Positions 17,377 to 27,012 of a stretch of 49,788 nt of DNA are shown here, one piece after another (position 1 is the stretch's first letter; every line of letters starts with the position of its first letter). The notes beneath the pieces were generated by a model. It made no database searches and was not told the origin of the DNA. It worked only from the letters and a program-made list of their open reading frames with translations. A program made the translations under genes and the position numbers. Source of the DNA: Rhodocyclaceae bacterium (GTDB taxonomy: Bacteria; Pseudomonadota; Gammaproteobacteria; Burkholderiales; Rhodocyclaceae); the NCBI GenBank assembly GCA_028687645.1, contig JAQTZQ010000010.1:1-49788 (forward strand), in the 5' to 3' direction.

Positions 17377-17748
17377 ATGATCAGCAACAAAACAGTTTCG
17401 CAATCCAACCAGGAAAACCGGTCAAACACTCAGAAGCCGTGCGCGTGGGGGATTTTCTATTTCGGCGGCAAGAACGCCGGGAAGCTGTATTCGCAGATCG
17501 ACACTGAAGAAGACGCGAAGCGCTACATCGCCGACCTGCACCAGTCGAACGATCGGGACACATTTCGGGCTGCCGCGCTCTTCACCAACCCAATCCCCAC
17601 CGACGCATTGCGTAATAGCAAGATGCAAGATGCGGTTCGGAAGGTGCTAAAACACCACCATCTTCTCGGCGAGAAACCGGGGGATGGCGTCATCGAAGCC
17701 GACCTAATTTATGCGGTGCTCGACAACCTGCACCGTGGCAGCAAGTAA
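17377..17748 (+). CDS. Hypothetical protein
   Basis: 123 residues from ATG 17377, preceded by GAAGGGA. Contains WGIFYFGGKNAGKLYSQ, a helical DTEEDAKRYIADLHQ segment and a C-terminal helical region. I do not recognise a family. It is 19 nt downstream of the methyltransferase and is the last gene of that operon. Confidence 0.75.
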   Translation: MISNKTVSQSNQENRSNTQKPCAWGIFYFGGKNAGKLYSQIDTEEDAKRYIADLHQSNDRDTFRAAALFTNPIPTDALRNSKMQDAVRKVLKHHHLLGEKPGDGVIEADLIYAVLDNLHRGSK

Positions 17749-17816
17749 TCCGACGATTACATTTTCGCACTCAGATTCTGAGCGAAAACAGCGACAAAAT
17801 CAGATCAAAAATATCG

Positions 17817-17845
17817 CTTAGGCAAACCGTTGCAATCCCTAAAAT
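17817..17845 (+). promoter_or_regulatory. CTTAGG-family promoter
   Basis: TCGCTTAGGCAAA with CTTAGG 17817-17822, 17-nt spacer, TAAAAT 17840-17845, preceded by an A-rich stretch. Drives the small-gene operon beginning at 17891. Confidence 0.8.
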
Positions 17846-17890
17846 TCATCTATCGCACCAGATCAGGTGCTGGCTTTTAAGGGGATTGAC

Positions 17891-18289
17891 GTGGCGAAGA
17901 CGAGTGAGCTGGTGGGTGTTGCATTGGACTGGGCAGTGGCGAAGTGTGAAGGCCGTCAATGGCCCGACCCTGCGGCGAAATACCTTGGGGAGCAATACTT
18001 CAAGCCGTCCACCGACTGGGCGTTTGGTGGCCCAATCATCGAGCGAGAAGGCATCGACATACAGCAAGTTTTTGGCGGTGGGTGCGAAGGTTCATTTTCA
18101 CAACCTATTGGGTGGCAAGCTAAGCGCCATACAAATGGCGGGGTAATCAACCCGCGTGGGTTCATCGCTCAAACCCCGCTAATCGCCGCCATGCGCTGCT
18201 ATTGCCAAGCCAAGCTTGGTGATGAAGTCGATGTCCCAGAAGAAATCTTGGGATTAGCAGTGCAGGCAGAATCATTGATCCGACCATAG
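17891..18289 (+). CDS. DUF2591 family phage/plasmid protein
   Basis: 132 residues. The start KTSELVGVALDWAVAKCEG is the typical DUF2591 opening, followed by WAFGGPIIEREGI and a closing NPRGFIAQTPLIAAMRCYC helix (in parts: TPLIAAMR). DUF2591 proteins occur in phages and plasmids with no known function. I chose GTG 17891 because AAGGGG is 7-9 nt upstream; a GTG at 17867 is also in frame but lies without SD close to the predicted transcription start. Confidence 0.82.
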   Translation: MAKTSELVGVALDWAVAKCEGRQWPDPAAKYLGEQYFKPSTDWAFGGPIIEREGIDIQQVFGGGCEGSFSQPIGWQAKRHTNGGVINPRGFIAQTPLIAAMRCYCQAKLGDEVDVPEEILGLAVQAESLIRP

Positions 18290-18319
18290 TTGCGGCCTGA
18301 TGCCGGAAAGGATTTGGAA

Positions 18320-18460
18320 GTGAGTGCATTACAGATAAAGTTTGAGGCTTGGGCCCATCGTAACGGTTTTGATTTGTCGAAGCATGAGGCGGGCACCTAT
18401 AAGTCGGCCAAGACGGTTGCGGCCATGCTGGGCTATTTCGCCGGCGCGAGCGGCAAATAG
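18320..18460 (+). CDS. Small hypothetical protein, 46 residues
   Basis: GTG start preceded by AAAGGA. Encodes a single domain-like sequence beginning VSALQIKFEAWAHRNGFDLS and containing KSAKTVAAMLGYF. The pattern resembles short phage proteins with a W-A--G-DL motif, but I cannot assign a family. Good SD and tight spacing to both neighbours support it. Confidence 0.65.
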   Translation: MSALQIKFEAWAHRNGFDLSKHEAGTYKSAKTVAAMLGYFAGASGK

Positions 18461-18476
18461 CCGGAAAGGATTGGCG

Positions 18477-18548
18477 ATGGCTATCTCATGCGAGAACCGT
18501 AAGCCAGACTGGCGAAAACGCCGCTTGGCCTACTTTGGGACATTTTGA
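18477..18548 (+). CDS. Possible 23-residue peptide
   Basis: ATG 18477 with AAAGGA upstream, identical in layout to the preceding small gene. The product is basic (ENRKPDWRKRRLAYFGTF) and ends just before the next gene, so it may be a coupled leader peptide. Its size makes the call uncertain. Confidence 0.4.
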   Translation: MAISCENRKPDWRKRRLAYFGTF

Positions 18549-18550
18549 AG

Positions 18551-19054
18551 ATGGACAACAAAAGCATGTTCGAGCAATCGGTGCGATCACTCGCCGCGAT
18601 TGATGATGCGCTCGGTATTGGTGAAGACGGATGTGGCGACCTGGAACAAACGCTCTATGCAATAGCCGAGTTGAAAGCCCAGGCCGCGAAATCGCACTCA
18701 GAATCCGAGCAACCAACGCGCCTTCGTTGCGGCGGTTCAGCCCCGCTCGACATTGAGGCAATTCGCCAGTCACCGCGCCAGTTTTGCGATTTGGAAACGG
18801 TCGAGAAGCTATCGGATTACGCGCTGGTTTGCGAACTGCGAATCGCAAGACAGGAAAGACAGATTGCTGAATTAGTCTCTAATCTTGCTGAGCCGTCAGC
18901 TTGGATGCTGGAGTGCCAGACACCAGGCGGCGATACGACGTGGCGACTGTCGTGGGGACGCTCAGGCGCTGGAATGTGCAACCGCATTGAAGGGGAAGCT
19001 CACGAAATCCCGCTCTATGCTTTGAAGAAAAGGGACGAACCGTGTGGGCAGTGA
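18551..19054 (+). CDS. Hypothetical protein with coiled-coil N-terminus
   Basis: 167 residues from ATG 18551; an in-frame TTG at 18545 overlaps the preceding stop and is an alternative. The N-terminal half is helical. The C-terminal half, SAWMLECQTPGGDTTWRLSWG with a later ALKKRDEP, resembles small phage proteins that follow a helical segment. Function unknown. Its stop overlaps the next gene. Confidence 0.7.
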   Translation: MDNKSMFEQSVRSLAAIDDALGIGEDGCGDLEQTLYAIAELKAQAAKSHSESEQPTRLRCGGSAPLDIEAIRQSPRQFCDLETVEKLSDYALVCELRIARQERQIAELVSNLAEPSAWMLECQTPGGDTTWRLSWGRSGAGMCNRIEGEAHEIPLYALKKRDEPCGQ

Positions 19055-19270
19055 AGGTCAAAAAATCTTGGCGGAAAAGTGTCCCTTGCGAACCTGGGCT
19101 GCATTGGGTTCGCGATGACAAGTGCGAAGTTTGTTAGCAAGGCCGAACGTGGCTTGTGGCATACGCGGGAAGAAGCCCAACGGCAGGTTGTGGAAAGTTG
19201 GGAGATTGTTGTCGAGGTGAATGCAGACAGCAATCAAAATCGCACTCGGAATTCGGAAGTCAGCAAATAA
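19042..19270 (+). pseudogene. Small gene split by an apparent frameshift
   Basis: Two frames appear to encode one small protein. From GTG 19042 or 19051 the product runs VKVKKSWRKSVPCEPGLHW to a TAG at 19135. The +1 frame continues with FVSKAERGLWHTREEAQRQV and ends at 19270. Together they read as one basic, Trp-rich protein of about 70 residues with HWVRDD leading into SKAERGLW. Either the gene is broken, there is a base error near 19110-19130, or two tiny proteins are made. Confidence 0.5.
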
Positions 19271-19285
19271 AAGCGCCGAAAATCG

Positions 19286-19314
19286 CTTAGGCAAACTGCT
19301 GTAATCCATAAAAT
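19286..19314 (+). promoter_or_regulatory. CTTAGG-family promoter
   Basis: TCGCTTAGGCAAA with CTTAGG 19286-19291, 17-nt spacer, TAAAAT 19309-19314. Nearly the same as the copy at 17817. First gene at 19349. Confidence 0.8.
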
Positions 19315-19348
19315 TCATGCTTCACCCGCGCCAACACAAGGAACCCCT

Positions 19349-19564
19349 GTGACCCACGACCAAATTCTCGCAGCAAACCCGAACCTGATCGCCTATCGCA
19401 TCATGCTCAGCGAAGACGCCGGCGACACCGATTTTCAGATCGCCTTCGACTGCTATGCCGAGGACGACGATCATGCCGAAGAGCAGGCGCTAAACGCATA
19501 TCCGAACGGCGCAATCCTGACCATCACCCCGTTTGCGGGATTTCCACAACTGGACGCAAATTGA
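19349..19564 (+). CDS. Small acidic hypothetical protein
   Basis: 71 residues from GTG 19349 (SD AAGGA). Contains FQIAFDCYAEDDDHAEEQALNAYP (in parts), an acidic helix often seen in small element-encoded proteins. Family not recognised. The stop overlaps the TTG start of the next gene (TTGA). Confidence 0.7.
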   Translation: MTHDQILAANPNLIAYRIMLSEDAGDTDFQIAFDCYAEDDDHAEEQALNAYPNGAILTITPFAGFPQLDAN

Positions 19565-19965
19565 TCCCGACCTGCCCCTACTGCGGGATCGCCGCCACCC
19601 TTGTTACCGGGGAAGCGATCTACCCACACCGCCCTGATCTGCACAGCCAAAGATTCTGGCAATGCGCCCCATGTGATGCCTATGTCGGATGCCATAAGCC
19701 GAACACGAAAATGGGTTATGACGGTACGCAACCGCTTGGCCGCTTGGCTGGTGCCCGACTCCGAAAAGCCAAATCGCAAGCCCATGCCGCGTTTGATCCA
19801 TTGTGGCGGGACGGGGAGATGGATCGGAACCAAGCCTATGCTTGGCTGGCCGGGGAATTGGGGATTGAACCTGAAGACTGCCACATTGGCGAATTCGACG
19901 TGGACACCTGCAAGCGCGTTGTTGCGCTGGTAATCCAACGCGGAAAACAAAAGGAATTGTTTTGA
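19561..19965 (+). CDS. DUF3268 zinc-finger protein
   Basis: 134 residues. CPYCG near the start, then CAPCDAYVGCHK, GTQPLGRLAGARLRKAK, AHAAFDPLW and NQAYAWLAGELGI match DUF3268, a zinc-binding family in phages and plasmids of unknown role. The only start in register is TTG 19561, overlapping the previous TGA. Confidence 0.9.
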   Translation: MIPTCPYCGIAATLVTGEAIYPHRPDLHSQRFWQCAPCDAYVGCHKPNTKMGYDGTQPLGRLAGARLRKAKSQAHAAFDPLWRDGEMDRNQAYAWLAGELGIEPEDCHIGEFDVDTCKRVVALVIQRGKQKELF

Positions 19966-20147
19966 GATACTTTTCTGGTTACTTGGCCACGGAAGAGGGA
20001 CGCATCCAGTTCGACTTTGCCGTGTCGGATAACGCCACCGAACAAGAGGTCGATGCGCTGGCGCTGGCCGCACTGAGCGAAAAGGCAAGGATCGACTATC
20101 TGGAAATCGGAAGCGATTCGACGGTTGGCGCCGGCCCTGCGAAATAG
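19962..20147 (+). CDS. Small hypothetical protein
   Basis: 61 residues from TTG 19962, which overlaps the preceding stop as TTGA. Predicted beta strand then acidic helix (DNATEQEVDALALAALSEKA). Resembles short beta-alpha proteins in phages; not assigned. Confidence 0.65.
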   Translation: MRYFSGYLATEEGRIQFDFAVSDNATEQEVDALALAALSEKARIDYLEIGSDSTVGAGPAK

Positions 20148-20149
20148 CG

Positions 20150-20407
20150 ATGCTGAAAAAAGCGGTCATCCGCAACGCCGGTCATCCCTGGGACGGAAGG
20201 CCGGGATTCGACCTGCTCGAATACCAATGCGATTCGATTTCTGAGTCCGAAGTTTTCGTACAAGCCGCTGAAGCGAAATTCTGGCTCCCCTGGTTAGTGC
20301 ACGGCACCTGCGAGGACGGCACGTTTGGCGGTGTGCTTTATAAGCCGAGTGGGATTTCGGCTCCCTGGACGGACGATCCTCGCAATCCACATCCGGGAAT
20401 TTGCTAG
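20150..20407 (+). CDS. Hypothetical protein
   Basis: 85 residues, ATG two bases after the previous stop. Contains HPWDGRPGFDLLEYQCDS and FWLPWLVHGTC (in parts). Family not recognised and the SD is weak; its place in a tight operon supports it. Confidence 0.55.
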   Translation: MLKKAVIRNAGHPWDGRPGFDLLEYQCDSISESEVFVQAAEAKFWLPWLVHGTCEDGTFGGVLYKPSGISAPWTDDPRNPHPGIC

Positions 20408-20433
20408 GCAGAAGAAGCGGGGGCATTGGGCCG

Positions 20434-20462
20434 TTGACGGAGTAATGCAATCGCATTACCAT
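20434..20462 (+). promoter_or_regulatory. Promoter and palindromic operator of the PrlF/YhaV module
   Basis: TTGACG 20434-20439, 17-nt spacer, TACCAT 20457-20462. The perfect palindrome GTAATGC-AATC-GCATTAC (20442-20459) fills the spacer and enters the -10, as expected for autorepression by an antitoxin complex. This module does not use the CTTAGG promoter. Confidence 0.65.
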
Positions 20463-20496
20463 AAGACGCCAATTGAATTGTTGCCCGGAGTAAGCC

Positions 20497-20826
20497 ATGC
20501 CCGCAGCCCTCGAAGCCGAATCCACCCTTACTGACCGCTATCAGACCACGGTGCCGGAAGCTGTGCGCCGCATCCTCCATCTCGCCAAGCGCGACAAAAT
20601 ACACTACACAATCCGTCCCTGCGGCGAGGTTGTGCTCACTCGCGCCGAACCCTCCGACGACGATGATCCGGTGCTCGGACAGTTCCTGAGCTTTCTGACC
20701 CGCGACATTACCAATCATCCTGAACGCTTGCAGGCCGTGGGTGCCGAACTTGTTCAACGATTACAATCGTTGGTCTGTAGCGTGGTAGTCGATCTTGATG
20801 CCCCGCTATCGGCGGACGATGAATGA
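20497..20826 (+). CDS. prlF: Type II antitoxin, PrlF (SohA) family
   Basis: 109 residues. An AbrB/MazE-like N-terminal domain (STLTDRYQTTVPEAVRRILHLA, quoted partly; LTDRYQTTVP at about 10-19) is followed by a C-terminal LGQFLSFLTRDI segment typical of PrlF, which neutralises the toxin. CGGAG precedes ATG. The stop overlaps yhaV by 4 nt. Confidence 0.9.
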   Translation: MPAALEAESTLTDRYQTTVPEAVRRILHLAKRDKIHYTIRPCGEVVLTRAEPSDDDDPVLGQFLSFLTRDITNHPERLQAVGAELVQRLQSLVCSVVVDLDAPLSADDE

Positions 20827-21335
20827 GCGCTGGCAAATCTGCGCTTTTGGTAATCCACGGTTGGGTGGTTTTTGCCCATCCGCTGTTTCTTTCACAGATT
20901 GAGTTTTTGGTTCAACAAGTCGAAGCCTTAAAACAGAAAGACCCGGATGGCTACATGAAGAAGAACGCCAGCAAGCGGCTGGCGGCAATCACCAAACTAG
21001 CCTTCGATATTATCCCCCAAGACCCTACGCGTCCAGAATATAGGCAAGGTCACTCCCTTGGTGACGACCATAAACATTGGTTCCGAGCTAAGTTCTTCCA
21101 GCAGTATCGTTTGTTTTTTCGTTACCACGCGCCAAGTCAGGTGATCGTGCTTGCGTGGGTCAACGACGATGCCACCAAGCGTGCCTATGAGAGCGATCAC
21201 GATGCTTACAGGGTTTTCCGCAAGATGCTAGAAAGCGGCCATCCTCCCGACAATTGGGAAGAACTGCTTGATGAGTGCCAACAGATCGTCCAATCAGAAT
21301 TTGCACAATACCGGACTGCATCTGATTATTCTTAG
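20823..21335 (+). CDS. yhaV: Type II toxin, YhaV family ribonuclease
   Basis: 170 residues with YhaV features: HGWVVFAHPLFL near the start, KNASKRLAAITKLAFDIIP, RQGHSLGDDHKHWFRAKFFQQYRLFFRYH (as GDDHKHWFRAKF, QYRLFFRY) and the VIVLAWVNDDATKRAY segment. YhaV is an RNase whose activity is blocked by PrlF. The pair likely stabilises the element. Confidence 0.93.
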   Translation: MSAGKSALLVIHGWVVFAHPLFLSQIEFLVQQVEALKQKDPDGYMKKNASKRLAAITKLAFDIIPQDPTRPEYRQGHSLGDDHKHWFRAKFFQQYRLFFRYHAPSQVIVLAWVNDDATKRAYESDHDAYRVFRKMLESGHPPDNWEELLDECQQIVQSEFAQYRTASDYS

Positions 21336-21401
21336 CTTGTGAATTCCAACATCTATTTGCACAAAGCCCTGTTTTTTGAATGCCGGATAGGCAGAAAACC
21401 C

Positions 21402-21484
21402 AAAAAAAACCCGGCCAAACTGCGCCGGGTGAAGTTACAACGAGGGAGGAAAAAACGATCGCAAGCAGTGTTTATTGCTGCGAT
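21402..21484 (-). ncRNA. Predicted small RNA of about 83 nt
   Basis: A leftward CTTAGG promoter predicts a start near 21484. A strong terminator (ACCCGGC 21409-21415 with GCCGGGT 21424-21430, then eight T) ends it at about 21402. No start codon or reading frame of use lies between. The RNA would fold a 5' hairpin (21459-21483, 8 bp with one bulge), leave a U-rich single strand containing CCUCCCUCGUUG, then the terminator hairpin. The CCUCC could pair with GGAGG ribosome-binding sites. Prediction only. Confidence 0.55.
21409..21430 (-). terminator. Strong leftward rho-independent terminator
   Basis: Seven G/C-rich base pairs, 8-nt loop, then eight T on the minus strand (21408-21401). No T run is present in the rightward direction, so it does not serve yhaV. 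Confidence 0.85.
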
Positions 21485-21490
21485 ATGGTT

Positions 21491-21519
21491 ATTCTAGGGA
21501 AACCGAACAAACACCTAAG
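21491..21519 (-). promoter_or_regulatory. CTTAGG-family promoter for the small RNA
   Basis: Leftward CGCTTAGG with CTTAGG 21519-21514, 17-nt spacer, TAGAAT 21496-21491. It stands back to back with the rightward copy at 21566; the A/T-rich 46 bp between the two boxes could be a shared upstream region. Confidence 0.7.
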
Positions 21520-21565
21520 CGATATTTTTCGATTTAAATGCCAATTTTTATTTAAAAAAATATCG

Positions 21566-21594
21566 CTTAGGTATTCAGCCACCTCTCGTAAACT
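21566..21594 (+). promoter_or_regulatory. CTTAGG-family promoter
   Basis: ATATCGCTTAGG with CTTAGG 21566-21571, 17-nt spacer, TAAACT 21589-21594. Drives the operon from 21625 to 24016. Confidence 0.78.
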
Positions 21595-21624
21595 TTGCCC
21601 ATTACCAACGCAACGGAGGTTTTG

Positions 21625-21882
21625 ATGAGCGAAGTTTTTGAGCGCGTAATCGCTGAACAGCAGAAACAAATTGATCATCTGCTTGCACGCGAAAAATCCA
21701 ACATCGCGTCTTTGCAACGCGAATTCGCAATGACCGACAAGCTGACCGAGGCGGCATTCAGCGTCATCGATTTTCCCGACCGCAAGGAGTGCCGCGATCA
21801 TTTACGGGCGGTGCTCGTCGAGATGGGCTTTTGCCTAACCTGCGAACAGCGCATTTGCCATTGCGAAGATCATGACTATTGA
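21625..21882 (+). CDS. Small coiled-coil protein with C-terminal cysteines
   Basis: 85 residues, ATG preceded by GGAGG. Residues 5-45 form a long amphipathic helix; the end has CLTCEQRICHC, a possible metal site. An ATG at 21595 coincides with the -10 region and is excluded. First gene of a six-gene operon. Family not recognised. Confidence 0.75.
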   Translation: MSEVFERVIAEQQKQIDHLLAREKSNIASLQREFAMTDKLTEAAFSVIDFPDRKECRDHLRAVLVEMGFCLTCEQRICHCEDHDY

Positions 21883-22216
21883 TTCCGGACTCAGCAAGGA
21901 ACAGGAGGCGATGTTCCAGCCAGGTGGCTTCGTCATGCTGCACCCGGACAGCAAGCACCCAGATGCCGGTCGTATTGGGAAAATCATTTCCCGTCGCGGC
22001 GTCGATATGGTTGTCGAATTCTTTGCGGACGAACTCATCGGCAAAAGCGAATTCAGCTTGATCCCGCTCGGGCATTGGGGGCCGGTGCCCGATTTTCTGG
22101 TTGAGTCGTACGAAATTCGCGCTCAGAAACGCGGCTGGAAAATCGGGGAGCGCGGGATCACGATGTTCAAGAAGCTCGGTTGGGGATATACGCTGGCTTC
22201 GATTGGAAACCGATAG
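21872..22216 (+). CDS. Hypothetical protein with a small beta-barrel-like core
   Basis: 114 residues; ATG overlaps the preceding stop by 11 nt. The segment GGFVMLHPDSKHPDAGRIGKI with VDMVVEFFADELIG resembles KOW/SH3-like barrel proteins that bind nucleic acid or other proteins, but I cannot name a family. Confidence 0.7.
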   Translation: MTIDSGLSKEQEAMFQPGGFVMLHPDSKHPDAGRIGKIISRRGVDMVVEFFADELIGKSEFSLIPLGHWGPVPDFLVESYEIRAQKRGWKIGERGITMFKKLGWGYTLASIGNR

Positions 22217-22218
22217 CG

Positions 22219-22395
22219 ATGCACCAGATTACGATCCAGAAAACCAAGGCCGGTCTTTTCGATGTGTTGCTCAACGGCCATGCCTACAAAGTCCATAGCG
22301 GCCTCACCGAACAGCAAGCCATCCAAACCGCAACAGAAGCACAACGACAGTTTCGGGTAATGCGCCAGCGCAGCACCATAAAACGCAAGGAATAG
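22219..22395 (+). CDS. Small hypothetical protein, 58 residues
   Basis: ATG 22219 lies two bases after the previous stop. Beta strands ITIQKTKAGLFDVLLNG and a helix TEQQAIQTATEAQRQF suggest a compact fold. Basic C-terminus (RSTIKRKE). Unassigned. Confidence 0.65.
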   Translation: MHQITIQKTKAGLFDVLLNGHAYKVHSGLTEQQAIQTATEAQRQFRVMRQRSTIKRKE

Positions 22396-22402
22396 AAACA
22401 TT

Positions 22403-22858
22403 ATGCAAGCCATTCGGAATGCCATCGAAACCGCAGCCGGCGACAGCGAATCCTCCGCGCATATCTGGGCCAGCGTCAAAGGCGCAATGCTGGCGCAAGG
22501 CATGATCCTGTTCGACAAGCCAGTAACCGTCGCGATGCTCAATCGCCAGATCGAAGAAACTGCCAAGTTTGAGGTGGCGCTGGCTGAGGTCGCTCAGGAA
22601 TTGAACGAAGCCTTGGGCGACTTTGATCATGCCACCACAAGGGACGATATTGGGCGCACACTCACAGCGTTAGTCGGCGCGGTGCGCCGGTCGGTCAAAA
22701 TGGCCGAGCAAGCAAACCCGAACTGGCCGCTATACAAAGACCAGGAGCAAGGTGCCCACGACCGATTGTGGGAACACCACATGCTGCGCGGTACCGCGCC
22801 GAGCGAAGAAGCGATAATCGCAGCGCGAAAATCAGATGCCGAGGCCCAAAATGGCTGA
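22403..22858 (+). CDS. Hypothetical helical protein
   Basis: 151 residues with SD AAGGAAT. Almost wholly alpha-helical (MLNRQIEETAKFEVALAEVAQ). The last residues overlap the next gene. Resembles helical phage accessory proteins; not assigned. Confidence 0.7.
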   Translation: MQAIRNAIETAAGDSESSAHIWASVKGAMLAQGMILFDKPVTVAMLNRQIEETAKFEVALAEVAQELNEALGDFDHATTRDDIGRTLTALVGAVRRSVKMAEQANPNWPLYKDQEQGAHDRLWEHHMLRGTAPSEEAIIAARKSDAEAQNG

Positions 22859-23411
22859 TACCGACCCAAAACTTTCACGCTATGTCCTGAGCAACGCTGA
22901 AATCGTTCACGAAAATAGCCATCGGTTTGTGGATACAAGAAAGCTCGGACTGCGGAAAAAAGGCGAATGCTGCCTGGACTGCGGCAACATGCGTCGTGCG
23001 GACGGCAAGAATAGCCAATGCAAGGGGGAAACTCAGATCGCGCTCAGGGAAAATTACAGCAACGACGAACTTTTTGCCCGAGCAGAAAATGCCGAAAATC
23101 TGATTAAGGAACTGTTGGCCGAAAACGAAGCACTGCGCTCAGAAATGCTGACGCCTCAAGTTTTCCTGCGCCTCGTCGACTGGTTGCGCGAAGAACCAAT
23201 CCGGTCAGCCACCGCCGCATTCACTGCCGGGATCGAAAGACAGATCGCCTATGCGCTGGAAATGGATGTGTTGCCTGAGATTAAGAGCCTGCGGATCAAG
23301 CTGGCGAATTCGGAACAGGAAAACCAGCGCTTGCGTGCGGGCGAGTACATTTGCCTGCGCTGCGGATTGCGCAAAGACGCTGATAAACCAGCCGGGGAGG
23401 TGCCGTTTTGA
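22851..23411 (+). CDS. Hypothetical zinc-finger and coiled-coil protein
   Basis: 186 residues from ATG 22851. Cysteine pairs occur in CCLDCGNMRRADGKNSQC near residue 43 and in CLRCG near the C-terminus; between them is a helical coiled coil (ENAENLIKELLAENEALR). No family recognised. The stop overlaps the next TTG start. Confidence 0.7.
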   Translation: MADTDPKLSRYVLSNAEIVHENSHRFVDTRKLGLRKKGECCLDCGNMRRADGKNSQCKGETQIALRENYSNDELFARAENAENLIKELLAENEALRSEMLTPQVFLRLVDWLREEPIRSATAAFTAGIERQIAYALEMDVLPEIKSLRIKLANSEQENQRLRAGEYICLRCGLRKDADKPAGEVPF

Positions 23412-24016
23412 GCGATCCGAAAGAACGGCCAATACTCTTTTCTGCTGAGATGGTTCGCGCCATTTTGGAAGGCCGAAAAACACAGACGCGGCGAGCTATA
23501 AAGTTGCGCCACGATGCGGATGTTGTCGTGGTCGATGGGAAAGTCTGGAAACCGGATCGTGTCGATTATGCCGGTTATGTTGACTGTCCTCGCGGCCAGC
23601 CAGGCGATCTGCTCTGGGTTCGCGAAACTTGGGCAAACTTCTTGGGCGACGACCATATTTTGTACCGAGCCACAAACGACCCGTCGATCGAACTTGTCGC
23701 CACCTGGAAACCGTCAATCCATATGCCGCGCTGGGCCAGCCGAATTCTGCTTCAGATAACGAACGTCCGTGTTGAGCGGCTGCAGGAGATCAGCGAGGCG
23801 GATGCTATCGCGGAAGGCGTTGAGCTTTTTGCGACACCAGCGCAGCCCCGACCATCTGAGCAATGTCTGTGGAAGGACTATCTCACGCCGGGATTGTCGG
23901 AGCCATCGGCGAAGCGGTCTTATGCGAGTCTTTGGGATTCGATAAACGGCGAAGGTTCCTGGACAAAAAATCCTTGGGTTTGGGTTGTCGAGTTTTCTGT
24001 GAACGCCAGTCAATAA
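23408..24016 (+). CDS. ASCH-like phage 'morphogenetic protein' homologue
   Basis: 202 residues. RPILFSAEMVRAILEGRKTQTRR is a hallmark opening (quoted: ILFSAEMVRAILEGRKTQTR), followed by PGDLLWVRETW, MPRWASRILLQITNVRVERL (partly) and DAIAEGV, and NPWVWVVEF near the end. This matches phage-encoded ASCH-type proteins often labelled morphogenetic; an RNA-related role is likely for ASCH folds. Start is TTG 23408 overlapping TGA. Confidence 0.88.
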   Translation: MSDPKERPILFSAEMVRAILEGRKTQTRRAIKLRHDADVVVVDGKVWKPDRVDYAGYVDCPRGQPGDLLWVRETWANFLGDDHILYRATNDPSIELVATWKPSIHMPRWASRILLQITNVRVERLQEISEADAIAEGVELFATPAQPRPSEQCLWKDYLTPGLSEPSAKRSYASLWDSINGEGSWTKNPWVWVVEFSVNASQ

Positions 24017-24042
24017 CCCTCCGCAAATCGAGCGAATTTCGG

Positions 24043-26606
<2,564 letters not shown>

Positions 26607-26631
26607 AATCACTTATCCACCGGAGATTTTG

Positions 26632-27012
26632 ATGAATTTCAAAAACGGTGATCTCGCAGTCATTGTTAGCGGCCCTTGGAAGGAAGCCATCGGGCGAGTC
26701 GTCAAGATTATCTGGCGGTGCAGGGAACACTACGGGAAAGGCGTTTCCGCTGATGGGCTGGATTATTGGTTGGATGGTGGTGCGCCTATCTATCTTGTTA
26801 GGCCGGTGAACGGAATTGCCATGCCTGCTGGGCTGCATACTGGAGAAATTCTTTATCGTCTGAAGCGCCGGCCCTATTGCGGTGTCTGGATGAGGCCGCT
26901 AGTACGATCAGAGGTTGCCGCAAGCGTCGCGTCAGAAACAATCCCAACAAACCTCGAATTCGCACTTCGGTTTCAATCTTGTCGTGCGACAGAAATCGAG
27001 CCGAATATTTGA
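26632..27012 (+). CDS. Hypothetical protein whose 3' end lies in an inverted repeat
   Basis: 126 residues from ATG 26632 (SD CCGGAG). The first about 85 residues form a KOW/SH3-like segment (GDLAVIVSGPWKEAIGRVVKI). The last about 25 residues are encoded by the left arm of the 46-bp inverted repeat (26946-26991), so the natural C-terminus may have been replaced when the downstream segment arrived. Stop and next ATG share one base. Confidence 0.65.
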   Translation: MNFKNGDLAVIVSGPWKEAIGRVVKIIWRCREHYGKGVSADGLDYWLDGGAPIYLVRPVNGIAMPAGLHTGEILYRLKRRPYCGVWMRPLVRSEVAASVASETIPTNLEFALRFQSCRATEIEPNI

